Below, in pieces: positions 40,301 to 49,824 of a DNA stretch of 64,000 bases. Positions within the stretch are counted from its first letter, which is position 1, and every line of letters starts with the position of its first letter. The notes under the pieces are model-generated. The model saw only the letters and a program-made list of their open reading frames with translations, did no database searches and had not been told where the DNA came from. Source of the DNA: Saccharomycopsis fibuligera x Saccharomycopsis cf. fibuligera (taxonomy: Eukaryota > Ascomycota > Saccharomycetes > Ascoideales > Saccharomycopsidaceae); contig CP012818.1 of the NCBI GenBank assembly GCA_001936135.1, forward strand, positions 992,001 through 1,056,000, read 5' to 3'. Position numbers and translations under genes: made by a program.

Positions 40301-42897
40301 CCTTCCCCATCGTCGCCATTATCTTCCTCAGTCCCAACGGGTTCATCACTTTCCCTATGATCATCTTCAATCTCAATGTTATCGTCGTCCAACTGTTCCT
40401 CATGAGCAATACTGCTAACGCCATTTTTGCTTCGAGCAAAAGTGTCTTCAGAATTTGTCTCAGATTCTTTGCTATTAGTGTCCTTTGATTTTTGTTTAGA
40501 CAACGATGTAGCCAGTTCAGTCTCCCAAATGGTTTTAGTGACAGGAAGCAAACCATGGATACTGGACAACAATCCTTCTCTATCAAACTGCTTGACAAAA
40601 ATTGATGCATATTTGGTGGTGTATAATTCAATAATATATAATGCACCGGCAAGTAAGATGTAAGTGTTAGCATTCTTTCTTATTTCTTTTGGTGCTGAAA
40701 ACACATTGCTTAGTACTTTCAAATTATCGACACTACTATTCTTCGGTTTTTTATGTAGTGCTTTTGGGGCATTTAAATCTTTTTGTAATACGCCTTTTGC
40801 TTGAATAACAATAGACGTGAGTAAAGAAGTTATGTTGAAAATGCTTTCAGCAGAGACAACATTTTCGAAATTTGGCAAGCTAGAGACTCTCAACAATGCA
40901 ATCAACACCCTACGGCGTATTTCAAAATCCACAGAGCTAGAATACATGTTAATCAACAATGGAAATAAATCTTGACAAAACAACTCCAATGATTGTTGAT
41001 TTTCAGCATTTTTGTAAAGTTGAACTCTGCTGTTATTGATTTTTGATTTAGTGTCGCTTAAAACTGAAGCAAATCCGGCAGTTTCTTCATCATTATGTTC
41101 TTGTTGTTGCTTTTCTTTCTCTATGATTGGGAGCACTGAACAAGCAAGGTTTAATACTTTGATCATTAAGTCTTTCGGTGATTTCATGAGCACTTCAATG
41201 AATACGTTTGATGATGCGTTAGAAGTAGCATCATCGGCTGCGGATTCTTTGTTAAACTCGATGTTAAAAAATCCACTTATTTTACAGTTTTTTATCAAAT
41301 CAATAGATATCTTTGGAGACGCCGAGACTGTGCTTGCTAAAGAAGACAAAAGTTTATTTGCAGTGGCAAAGCTTAGCACCACTGTAGAAGCAGAACTACT
41401 GTCACTTTTGAATGATTTCTTTGAAGCTGAAGCAGTAATAATATCACACATCCTTTTCACCAAGTCATGTTGAACTAATTGCTCGAGCAACTCAGGATAA
41501 TTTTTAAAACTGTTGATGATTCCACAAATTGCAATTAATGCGTTTTCAACAGCAGTAGTATCAGAATACTGAACTGCAACTCTTGACAAAATCGGGAAAA
41601 CTTCCTTAAGGGTAGGAAAAGAGTCTTTATTAACATTCACACAAGAGTTAGCAGCAATAAACAATGCTTTCCTTTGAGCATGTATTGTAAAGAAATCAAG
41701 ATACTGCAAACATGCCATCAAACAACCTTTGCTCAAGATTTTTCTGCCATTTGTTCTTGAAATTGCTTCTAACGTCTGTAGACATTGTTCAGCTAGATCA
41801 ATGTAACTAATTTCCATCAACTTTGGTTGCAATGCTTCTATAGCGCCATTAGAAACAAGAGTATAAGCATAATCAGGATTAATTTCCCAAAAATTGTACA
41901 TACATCGGCAGGCCACTAATTGAATTTCAAGTTCCTCAGCGAAAAAAGGATCATTTAAGATATTCACCAAAGCCTTTGAGAGCTTAGTTGCTGGAAAGCC
42001 ACGGTCCGCTATCAAAGAATTTGTCATTAACAATCTTTCTGAAAGCTGATTTAATGTTTCCAAAACAAGATAAGGATCATCACGACGTGAAAGGCCATCG
42101 ATCAATCCGGTAAGACCAAACATATCACCGGCACCGCCGCCGGCGCTAAAGGCATTGAAGATACTAGCGGCTTCAGGGAAAAGCTGAGCAATGTTGTCAG
42201 AAAATAACTGAGCTCGAGAAAAGTTATTTCTTTCAGCTCTTGCCTCAGCTTCCTCTTCTTCGTCGTCATCATTGCGACTATGATCGTTATCTTCATCATG
42301 ATAATCTTCTTCGTGATCTTCGTCTTCATCTTCTTCATCCTCATCTTCATCTTCATCTTCATCTTCTTCATCATGGCTGCTTTCATGATGGGCATGGTCA
42401 TGAATTCTTGATTCGCTCATTTCCTGATCGTCATCGTCATCTTCAAAATCATCATCGTAGTCGTGTGAGTGTGCGCCACTATTATTACGCTGACGATTGC
42501 CACTCTCAGAATTAGACTTGGGTACTTTAGAAAATTTGTGAATAGATTTGGTCATTTCCTCGTCCTCGTATTCGTTTTGATCGTCTCCATGAGCACTACC
42601 ATGGTTGCCGCTCTTAGCAGCGGTGGCGTTATTGCCGAACCGGTGTCCTGATTTTTTGTACTGTTCGGAAAGCCTTAGTAAGCCTTCTTCTTCCGAATGA
42701 TAGTTGCTATTATCATCGCTATCATCATGGTGGTGATGCTGACGGCCAAGGGCATCGTTGTTGCCATCGTCTTTCATGTCAATATCAACGTCTAAATCAG
42801 CTTGTTGCTGGTGCCTCAAAGATTTTTTCCTATTGTTGTCTGATGTGAAACTATCAATTTTAGCCTTTTCTAGACTTTTGATATTCTTCTTTGGCAT
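37303..42897 (-). CDS. UFD4: HECT-type ubiquitin ligase Ufd4 (TRIP12 family)
   Basis: 1,864 codons against about 1,480 in S. cerevisiae. An acidic, His/Asp/Glu-rich N-terminus (residues 30-220) precedes the armadillo-like region starting DDPYLVLETLNQLSERLLM, with IQLVACRCMYNFWEINPDYAY and SKGCLMACLQYLDFF. A second Asp/Glu tract lies near 876-920 (40140-40270). The HECT domain occupies the last 370 residues: LEIEYFNEEGSGLGPTLEFYS, the catalytic Cys near residue 1830 in MTCANYLKLPEYSS, and the C-terminal LLQSINEGLGAFLLS. Ufd4 acts in the ubiquitin-fusion degradation pathway and helps Ubr1 extend chains on N-degron substrates. Length excess is due to acidic repeats built from GAT/GAA codons. The GSGLGPT and LPxYS motifs make the identification firm. 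Confidence 0.95.
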   Translation of the reverse strand: MPKKNIKSLEKAKIDSFTSDNNRKKSLRHQQQADLDVDIDMKDDGNNDALGRQHHHHDDSDDNSNYHSEEEGLLRLSEQYKKSGHRFGNNATAAKSGNHGSAHGDDQNEYEDEEMTKSIHKFSKVPKSNSESGNRQRNNSGAHSHDYDDDFEDDDDDQEMSESRIHDHAHHESSHDEEDEDEDEDEDEEDEDEDHEEDYHDEDNDHSRNDDDEEEEAEARAERNNFSRAQLFSDNIAQLFPEAASIFNAFSAGGGAGDMFGLTGLIDGLSRRDDPYLVLETLNQLSERLLMTNSLIADRGFPATKLSKALVNILNDPFFAEELEIQLVACRCMYNFWEINPDYAYTLVSNGAIEALQPKLMEISYIDLAEQCLQTLEAISRTNGRKILSKGCLMACLQYLDFFTIHAQRKALFIAANSCVNVNKDSFPTLKEVFPILSRVAVQYSDTTAVENALIAICGIINSFKNYPELLEQLVQHDLVKRMCDIITASASKKSFKSDSSSASTVVLSFATANKLLSSLASTVSASPKISIDLIKNCKISGFFNIEFNKESAADDATSNASSNVFIEVLMKSPKDLMIKVLNLACSVLPIIEKEKQQQEHNDEETAGFASVLSDTKSKINNSRVQLYKNAENQQSLELFCQDLFPLLINMYSSSVDFEIRRRVLIALLRVSSLPNFENVVSAESIFNITSLLTSIVIQAKGVLQKDLNAPKALHKKPKNSSVDNLKVLSNVFSAPKEIRKNANTYILLAGALYIIELYTTKYASIFVKQFDREGLLSSIHGLLPVTKTIWETELATSLSKQKSKDTNSKESETNSEDTFARSKNGVSSIAHEEQLDDDNIEIEDDHRESDEPVGTEEDNGDDGEGVIPIDDDVVDGDNEDEDENENENEDDDDNEDEDEDEDEDEDDDEDEDEDYDDFAFNRFETRHWNDNLVDQDVVGTFNFAKFGNFAIVRTLINLLTNIDEQYNKSKTSNLYKQPPHMKLHEEVVSTLKQTDKIAQFTYADWVELWKKLANSLSDGEIAISSFELTSSGIIPALTAIFGYDEKLNGDGSDLIGRIGSPCYDSFVEVFVKREFVGEEVPLALLVNKLQEGLSRSESFEILTSGRSTNGAYFGLGSSSTTSNKAISMAKQIKLRLNCDDADASFPENYKSLMLSTHAIATFKTIHEFLKSRITVFSRLTDVMLSSANRNRRASSSGSRLPVDQDGDDEDDIDEDTDALDDLDREDAIEDELDTISNSQDKSNHKGEQAHQQESSTKNDWYLEFSINGEVIPLETTIYGAIYRSFQASNNTHNTNEPIDTSVIWDRPHLVKFRKVSGEEPLGKNKNEQLNYASKTSEDDLTALNDTLSVSVLKLLKILFNVNAAVEESETNDSLFLNWKLTAKLNRQLEEPLIVVSGTLPGWSVHITKQFPFLFPINSRLFFLQSTSFGYSRLIQQWKIRTSEENGNNNNSASANAITELGRPNRHKVRISRKHILQSGIKLLDMYGNHPSVLEIEYFNEEGSGLGPTLEFYSTISREFCRKSLKLWRKDDNEENPYVHYPTGLFPIPMNDTIANGSDGKRVLSLFKVLGKLIARALLDSRLVDFAFNKFFFELASIIDATGTIKYNKLPRTTMIGKVANVDDGLAKSLLHLHKYLEIRDAQKLLSIEAERIQVDGATLEDLALTFTLPGYPEIELVENGDTVSVTMVNLAEYIDDVVNFTIGSGVVRQINAFIDGFSQVFPYNAITIFTPGELISMFGNGEEDWSFETLYSSIHANHGYTVDSESVIRLLEIMTSFNKDERRRFLQFMTGSPKLPIGGFKALRPEFTVVRKPSEDGFTADDYLPSVMTCANYLKLPEYSSKDKMRARLLQSINEGLGAFLLS
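40138..40272. repeat. CATCTT hexanucleotide array in UFD4
   Basis: TCATCT / TCATCTTCG units that encode alternating Asp and Glu on the minus strand. A second, shorter array of the same kind is at about 42325-42370. Confidence 0.85.
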
Positions 42898-43981
42898 TGT
42901 TATCTAGATGTGTAGTTTGTTTGTGCCAGTGTTGGGCAATGAAAACAACTATAAATGTAAGGAAAAAGGAAAAAGGAAAAAGTCAAATCCTTTTGGCTCT
43001 GGTTAATTGTAATTGATTTGAATGGTTTACTGAGTGGCCGATAGAGTGATCGGTTGATTAATCAATTACTCAGCGGCAATGAAGGATGCGTGCTAATGAA
43101 CAGAAAAACGTAAATGCAAATACAATAGTGTTATTTCCTTCAGAGTCTAGCTTCGTGGATACTAATTTAAAATAACTGCTAGGTAATGCTAGTGTAGTTT
43201 GAGATATTGCCAGCAGATGGAATATAAGTAAACAAATGGAGAGTGTGCAGCCTGTCCAGTGTTTTTAGTAAATTGAAATGGGAAAAAAGAAAATGGGAAA
43301 TGAGAAGCAGAGAAAAAGGCGATCGGAAAACACAGCGGTTAAGTCACTGACAAGGAGATGAATATAATAATATAACGCAAAGCAAAACAAAGAAAAAATG
43401 ATCATGAATTAATGAAGAAGCGTGAGAAAATAAAACAGTAGAAGTGAATTTCAAGAAAAGAATTACAGTGCTGCGCATGCCATAACTCATTGGCCAATCT
43501 CAAGGGTGCACAGCGGCTGCCGTTCTCTTATCTGAGAGTCCAGTAATTGTTTCTTAATGATTACCAAGTACAGGTTAGCGTTACCGAATTATTTGTTGCT
43601 ACACTCATTGCACTACGATATTAAAGTTTAACCAAATATTAGTTCTTGTGAAACATTACTCATTCTATAATATTTCAAATACCATCTATAGTATCATGCT
43701 ATTCGACATCCGTTATTGTATCAATATAGTATTCCACACCATAATGTGTACCAGTAGATGTAACGTAGTCTTAAGAGACACTTCTAAGCACTAAGCGCAC
43801 CCTCTATCCGGGTGATGCTCATCTTAGCGATGCGCACTAAGAAAAAAAAAAAATTTTTTATTTGATGTAGTATGGAATTTTTCACTCTCAGAAAAGGCTG
43901 ACATTTTGCTACTAGCATTTTCTACTGGATTACTATCAAAAAGCCACAAGTAAATACTTTTTTTCATTATAATCATCCAAA
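42898..43981. other. Divergent region UFD4 / MRT4
   Basis: About 1.08 kb, mostly A/T and purine-rich without credible ORFs. The MRT4-proximal 200 bases carry the PAC-like and RRPE-like elements listed separately and an AGCACTAAGCGCAC sequence at 43787-43800 also found upstream of AUR1. Confidence 0.5.
43815..43865 (+). promoter_or_regulatory. PAC-like and RRPE-like promoter elements of MRT4
   Basis: GCTCATC at 43817-43823 is the reverse of the PAC core GATGAGC, and AAAAATTTTTT at about 43849-43859 resembles RRPE, both 120-165 bases upstream of the MRT4 ATG. A second AATTTTTCA block is at about 43876-43884. This is the expected promoter type for a ribosome biogenesis gene. Confidence 0.45.
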
Positions 43982-44683
43982 ATGCCTAAATCCAAACGTT
44001 CCAAGCTCGTCAGTTTAACTCAAACTGACAAAAAGGGCCGTGACAACAAAGAACGTATTTTTGACGACGTCAGAAGCAGTTTGGACACTTATAAATACAC
44101 ATGGGTCTTGAACCTTGACAATGTCAGAAACCAAGTGTTGCAAGAGCTTAGAACAGAATGGAAAGGCTCTCGTCTTATCATGGGTAAACAAAGGGTGCTA
44201 CAGAAGGCCCTTGGTGATACTGTTGAAGAAGAATATAAGGAAAACTTGTCCAAGTTATCTAAACTCTTTGATGGTGTTGTTGGTCTTCTTTTCACTGACG
44301 AAGATCCAGAAACTGTGCAGTCGTACTTCCAAACTTATGTTAGAAATGATTTTGCTAGAGCAAATTCTAAGGCTCCTCTTGATTTTACCATACCTAGCGG
44401 CATTGTTTACTCCAGAGGTCATCAAATACCAATAGAAGAAGATGTGCCAATGCAGCATACTATGGACCCAACTATGAGAAATACATTCAAGATTCCAACT
44501 ACTATCAAGAAAGGCAAGATCTTTCTTGAAAATGAATACCCAGTGTGCAAGAAAGGCGATGTGTTGGATGTCCGTCAAGCATTGATATTGAAACAATTTG
44601 GCATTGCTTGTGCTGAATTTAGAGTGCAGTTGTTAGCTTACTATGATGGCGAAAGTGCTAAAGTTGTAAACTTGAAACAATAA
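43982..44683 (+). CDS. MRT4: Ribosome assembly factor Mrt4
   Basis: 233 codons, against 236 in yeast. It starts MPKSKRSKLVSLTQTDKKGRDNKE, the standard Mrt4 N-terminus, followed by the uL10-like domain (YTWVLNLDNVRNQVLQELR, GKQRVLQKALG, GLLFTDEDPETV) and the Mrt4-specific second domain ending in LDVRQALILKQFGIACAEFRV. It lacks the acidic stalk tail of Rpp0, which separates it from the ribosomal paralogue. Mrt4 holds the stalk site on pre-60S particles in the nucleolus until Yvh1 releases it and Rpp0 takes its place. Confidence 0.95.
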   Translation: MPKSKRSKLVSLTQTDKKGRDNKERIFDDVRSSLDTYKYTWVLNLDNVRNQVLQELRTEWKGSRLIMGKQRVLQKALGDTVEEEYKENLSKLSKLFDGVVGLLFTDEDPETVQSYFQTYVRNDFARANSKAPLDFTIPSGIVYSRGHQIPIEEDVPMQHTMDPTMRNTFKIPTTIKKGKIFLENEYPVCKKGDVLDVRQALILKQFGIACAEFRVQLLAYYDGESAKVVNLKQ

Positions 44684-46791
44684 ATAAACTAAAAATAAAA
44701 CAAAAAAAAAAGGATAAGAAAAAAAAAAGGTTTATTTTTGTTGAAATATAGTTAATGGTTATTGTTATGTATTTTTTCTTTTCACAAGCTTGAATATTTT
44801 TATTGTATTTCTGTCTGCAAATCTGCAAAAACTGTCTGTGTTGCTTTTTTCCCATAAAGCCTGTCATTATATTGTCATGATTCTATCTTGTATGACAAGA
44901 ATTCAACATGAATCTATCGTTGGTTTTTTATTTTTTACTTATTCTTGTTTTCTTTTTTCATGCCTTTCCTTTTTGTCCTCTTTTTTATTTTATTTTTTCC
45001 ACTATTTCATTTCATTATTATATGTTATCTCATTGTTTTTACTTTCCATATACTTTTTTCTATTCATGATAGCTTGATCTATTGTTCAACTTCACCTAGA
45101 TAGTGTCATATGCCATATGTACCATTAGTGATCTATATAAATAACAAAGAAGAATACATTTTGTATCCCAACATCATTGTTTTACCTTCTAAATCTTCTT
45201 CTCTTCTTTTATGTAATTCAAAGGTAAAATTGCAACCTTTATTTTGTTTTGCAATGCATACCCAACCTAAAACTGGCAAATGCCAAGTAGGAGAAGGAAA
45301 CAAAGATCTTCGCTACGCGGCAGATAAACTATAGATTCCCAACATGCATACACATCATACCTATGCGCAGCGAATATTTATAGATCATAATTAATTGTGC
45401 CCTCTCTAGTCTTTAAAACAGGTCCCATTTTTATTTTGTAGTTTTATGAGTAACCTATTTTTTTTCGCCTACCTGGTGATCTCAGGGGTGTTAAGGTACA
45501 GTGTTTGTATTATTAATAGTTGATAACAGTATCAGTGATACATCATTTTTAATATTTCCTTATGCTAATAGCACAGATATATTAGTACAAATTTATGATA
45601 ACACATATACTAAGTTCGTAATTTAAAAGAAGACTAAAGTTTACAAAACCAGTTTATGGATAATTTTTAATTTAAAACTTTAAAGTACATATCTTTGGGC
45701 CTTATAGAAAGAAAAAAAATGTCAAAGAGGTTTAAAATGGTGATATATTAACCATCTTGTAAGCCGCTTTAATTCAACTTTCGCCAAAAAATAAAAAAAA
45801 AAAAAAAAAAAAAAAAAGGACGAAAAAGATTAAAAAGGGTATTTGTAACATAAGCATACGAATTTAGCACTTTATTCTTTCTTCATCATGTTATCCATCC
45901 CTTAAAGGATCTTTAATAGAGCGGTGTTGCCAAAGTATTGTTGCATTTTATTCATCACTTTGGAGAAAATAAAATATGGCAAAAGAACTAAGTCTAACCA
46001 CAAAAATACATCAACATTATATGATTCACATACTCATTAAAATGGCTGCACAAGGCTCGCATTGTTTGCGAACCTTTCAAAGGAGTCATTATTATTAAGT
46101 ACTTTTTATTTATTTGTAATGTTGTATATTGGAACCCCATACAATATATATTTTTAAAAATTAACAGAATCTAGAAATTTTAATGAGTTTTAACTAGAAT
46201 AAACCATAGCAACAGCCAAGAAGAAAAAATTAGAAAAAAGAATCATTCTTTCGTAACGCATCGTATAAGGGAAGTAAAAGAGTTGGTGATAAGAAGGAAA
46301 AAATTAAGAAGGGAAACTAAAAAAAATAGAAAAAAAAATAGACGAATTATAAAAAATTGTAATATAGGTATATAGCAAAAAATGAAAACAAATATTATCA
46401 AAAGAGAATAAGTAGGCTTGCAACCATAAAAAATCATAACCTGATCGTGTGAAGTGTCGTGGGTTGACACTGAAGAGAAAAGAGGGTAGTCGTCAAGAAA
46501 TATTAAAACTTAAAAGGGGAAGATAAAAGCATGTTTAATGAGAAAATGCAAGAATGATTATGCTTAGAATGCAAAAAAAGAGATGATTAACTTGAAAAAA
46601 AAAAAAAAAAAAGTAAAAAAGAGACCAAAGAAAAGAAGATTATAGAAAAATTGGAACATAGAGAAACAGAAAAAAAGTTGAAAAGTGTTTAATAAAAAGA
46701 ACTCATAAATTCAAGTTGAGAACTTGAAAAAACCATAGAATAAGGGTAAAAGAAAGAAAAAGTATACTCGATTTTTTTTTTTTTTCAAAGC
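44684..46791. other. 2.1-kb AT-rich region between convergent genes
   Basis: Unusually long for a convergent gap in this window. The left part is T/pyrimidine-rich (44.75-45.08 kb), the middle is plain AT-rich sequence around 45.4-46.2 kb, and the right 590 bases (46.2-46.79 kb) are strongly purine-rich on the plus strand. A 25-base A run is at 45793-45817. The longest frame (95 codons, 44790-45077) is Phe/Ser-rich and looks like translated T-rich DNA. No tRNA, snRNA or repeat family is recognised. Confidence 0.5.
45793..45817. repeat. Poly-A tract, 25 bases
   Basis: Uninterrupted A run in the long convergent gap after MRT4. Confidence 0.9.
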
Positions 46792-48084
46792 TCAGTCATC
46801 AGCATGGATAACCTTTATGATTGAACTTTCTAAAGTAACACAATCAAATGGGAATGTTCTAATCAAAGAAGACTCACTACCATCACCAGATTCTTCAAAA
46901 TTATTATTCTCGCTGTTGTGAGTTCTATTGCAATTGACGCTACCACCAAGGTCAATATCAAATTTTCTTGTTTGCATACTAATTCCCTGAGCATCAATTT
47001 CTAAATAATTACTCATCAATATACCTTTAGCAATTTTTCTGTCAGCATCAGTATCGATCACTCTGAGCAAGTCACCTTTTCTCAAATATAATTTGCTTTG
47101 AGTATGTTGATCCTCAGGTGAACATGATTCCAAAAGAATGGTGCTTAAGCTTGAAATCTTTTGCTTTTCTCCAAAATTGGGGTCTTTTCTAACCGCAGAA
47201 GAAGTATAAATTGGAGAAGAATACGCTGCCGATGTTGCGGAAGAAGATGCTGCTGCCACTGCCGCGGCACTAGTAGCTAACGATGAGGTGAAAAATGGCG
47301 AATTCACTCTACCATTTATGATTTCAGCAATATCATTAGTGCTCAAGTCTTTAATAACCACCACAATCATTCCGATTCTGATCTTACTGTCACTGTAAAC
47401 ATCATTGATATGCTTGTTTTCCAAGTCCTGATTGCTGTTGAGGTTTTGAGCCAACATGTTTTGGATCAACAACGTGCGACAAAACGAATCGTTTTCGCTG
47501 ACTTTGCGAGCATCACTCAGATCTTGCTCTTCATCAGAATCTAATAATGGCTGTTCTATACTATCGTCATTGTGATAGTTATTGGCATTGGCATTAGCAT
47601 TAGCATTAGCATTAGTATCGGTACTATCATCGTGATTGGCGCTAGCGCTTAATAACACTTTTTCCTCATCGGTAGCACTATTTGACTGTGGAGTTTTGTT
47701 GAAGACTGCAGTTGTAGATAAGTTGATATTTTTATCAAAAGTAGTTGCAGCCTTTTCATTCTCAAGCTGAGCTTCTTGGTCATCATAATTATCACCGTGG
47801 CTGCTGTTCAAGAATCTGTAACCTTTTGCTCTGATCACTAAACGATTATTAATCAACAGCAACTGGTAGCAGCGGAACCAACAGCAAGTGCTCAGAATAA
47901 GCAACAAGAACAAAAACATCAACATGGCGAATATTGAGCCGATGACCACCGCATTGGTAACATCTCTTTTGCTGATTTCTGTAGTTTCCAAATCTTGCTC
48001 AGATTCAATATTGTATAACCGCACTATGGTGCGGTTGAGGTAGTATGTCACTGGATTGCCTAGATTTATTGGAGCTGGTGCCAT
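46792..48084 (-). CDS. Unrecognised single-pass membrane protein
   Basis: 430 codons from ATG 48084. I do not recognise it. A 43-residue N-terminal segment with one N-glycosylation sequon (NRT, 17-19) precedes one strong membrane helix (about 44-68, VVIGSIFAMLMFLFLLLILS) bounded by CCWFRCYQ. There is no classical signal peptide, so the short end may be outside or lumenal and the long end cytosolic. The cytosolic part has an Asn-Ala repeat (NANANANANAN, bases about 47580-47615), acidic Ser-rich stretches, an Ala/Ser run, and two more ordered blocks: KIRIGMIVVVIKDLSTNDIAEI, and the LYLRKGDLLRVIDTD to GILMSNYLEIDAQGI region, which has the spacing of an SH3-like barrel. A plasma-membrane scaffold is possible; this is a guess from layout. 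Confidence 0.75.
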   Translation of the reverse strand: MAPAPINLGNPVTYYLNRTIVRLYNIESEQDLETTEISKRDVTNAVVIGSIFAMLMFLFLLLILSTCCWFRCYQLLLINNRLVIRAKGYRFLNSSHGDNYDDQEAQLENEKAATTFDKNINLSTTAVFNKTPQSNSATDEEKVLLSASANHDDSTDTNANANANANANNYHNDDSIEQPLLDSDEEQDLSDARKVSENDSFCRTLLIQNMLAQNLNSNQDLENKHINDVYSDSKIRIGMIVVVIKDLSTNDIAEIINGRVNSPFFTSSLATSAAAVAAASSSATSAAYSSPIYTSSAVRKDPNFGEKQKISSLSTILLESCSPEDQHTQSKLYLRKGDLLRVIDTDADRKIAKGILMSNYLEIDAQGISMQTRKFDIDLGGSVNCNRTHNSENNNFEESGDGSESSLIRTFPFDCVTLESSIIKVIHADD

Positions 48085-49491
48085 TTTTTGCTATAATTTT
48101 AGTTATAATTTTTAAGCTTAGCGCTGAATGGTAGATAAAAAGTGGCAAAAAGAGTAAATCTGAAGCAATAAGTATAATAAAAAGTCAAAAATGTACCCTA
48201 ATGTGCACTGTAGTGCAATGTCATAAAATCGGTTTTCTCGTATAGAAAAGGTGTCGGCGCTAACGGGTCTACTCAAATGCTCGGAAAAAGACCCGCGGCG
48301 GTTAATTTCCAGAACTGTGGATGATAATTGTAGTAACCGCAGTAATCAAGGGAGTGCAAAATAGTTGTTTAAAAGGAATGCAGACCCACGAAACGAGAGA
48401 TTCTTGTTGAAATAAGAGAATAGGAAGTAAACGAGAAAGATGATAAACGAAGAGAAAAGAAAGAAAAAGCAGGAAAAGGAAAAGGAGAAAGAAGCAAAAA
48501 AAAAAAAAAAAATATTAGTAAGGATATACGAAGCACTGCAAAGACTCACAAAAATATATACAATTTGTATGCAGACGCACCATCGGCCTCGGATAGCCAG
48601 GAACTGTCATCACATACTAATTCTAACTCAAACTCACATATCGCAGCAGGAAAACTGTCCGCCTGCATCTCGGACCCTATAAAATTTAGTAGCAATAAAG
48701 ACCTCACTCGTTCGCTCGGTACAACCGCCTGACCGCCGCACTCACGTTTTGAATTTCTGTGCGATATTTCGTATGCGCGCTCGGCCAGATGCTGATTAAT
48801 TCTCCGAATAGGGTGTAGTCATTGAATTAACCGCTTGCAAATTTGTATACTTTATTAAGCTAATCCTGTATGGAAAGAACATGATGGAAAACCATGGTTT
48901 GTGGTGATGATGATAAGTGTCACTACCTGGTATACTGAGTAGGAGGGGTTATCAGTGACTAGCTACATATCTCCTTTCCTGCTTGCTACTGCCAGCAGTA
49001 TTTTGGAATTCTGGATGCACTTGTTTTCTTTCGGACAGTACAACCAAACACGATTGCCGATCATCCTGTCATCCATTAGGCTTGATAACTAGCTTTTAAG
49101 ATGTAATGTACTATAACCAGTATAAAGATATGCTGTGCTATCACTGGGAAAACAAAACAGATACTTTATCTGAAAACCCTAGACAGCCGTACAACTCTTT
49201 CTACAACCTACATACTCCAGTATCATGGCAATAATCCTATATGCATTTTAATATTAAAACGACAAAAAATTGATAGACAGCAACAGATAGCATATTATAT
49301 CTATATATAGACTCACAAATAAATACGCATCATATTACCGCCAAGGAAGTAAATTGGAGGGAAATATGTGATTGACACCTCAAACCGACATATAAATTTT
49401 GGTTGATTGACTCATTTTAAATTCATTTATTGTTCAAAGCTTTTTGAAAAATTTTATTATTCATCAAGGATGCAAATTAGAAACAAATAGC
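48085..49491. other. Region upstream of membrane-protein gene, downstream of ATP14
   Basis: About 1.4 kb between two minus-strand genes. A purine-rich stretch lies at about 48410-48510. A frame at 48440-48682 is Lys/Glu-rich and low in credibility. No RNA gene or repeat array is seen. Confidence 0.5.
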
Positions 49492-49824
49492 TTAGTGGTG
49501 AGCAGTTGGCTTGACTTCTTCAACGACAAACCAGTCCTCACCAATGGTTTCAGCACCAGCATCAGCAGAAACTGGAGCAGCGCCTTCAGTTTCAACATCA
49601 GCAGCTTCGTAAGCAGCAATTTCAGTAGTGATGTCACCTTCAATTTCTGGGGTTTTTGGAGAAACTGGCAATTTCCAAGCTTTGGTGGCAGCTTGGGCAT
49701 CAGCAGCACTAGCTGGGGTTGGCTTGAAGCTCTTCAATTCAGAGACGTACAAGTCAGTGATCAAGTTTCTTCTAGCTGGAGCAGAAGAAAAAGCTCTCAC
49801 GGAGGCGTTTTTAGCTAAAACGGA
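49492..49824 (-). CDS. ATP14: ATP synthase F1Fo subunit h, main exon (first exon not located)
   Basis: 110 codons of open frame from an acceptor at 49825-49827 (ATAG) to the stop at 49492. Reading from the acceptor gives SVLAKNASVRAFSSAPARRN, a mitochondrial presequence with an R-AFSS cleavage region, then LITDLYVSELKSFKPTPAS, matching yeast Atp14 VIQDLYLRELK. The acidic tail GEDWFVVEEVKPTAHH matches EEDWLVLDD. A TACTAAC branch lies 14-20 bases before the acceptor and an in-frame TAG sits at the splice junction, so an intron is certain and the ATG is upstream. I could not find a GTATGT donor with a fitting phase; ATGTTTTCGAGAAA at about 50264 would give MFSR but has an odd donor and phase. 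Subunit h belongs to the peripheral stalk. Confidence 0.85.
   Translation of the reverse strand, partial: SVLAKNASVRAFSSAPARRNLITDLYVSELKSFKPTPASAADAQAATKAWKLPVSPKTPEIEGDITTEIAAYEAADVETEGAAPVSADAGAETIGEDWFVVEEVKPTAHH

Noticed and set aside
48895-48950. TGATGATGATA ... CTGAG, like box C/D snoRNA ends
   Set aside because: Only about 35 bases between boxes, no C'/D' pair and no terminal stem.
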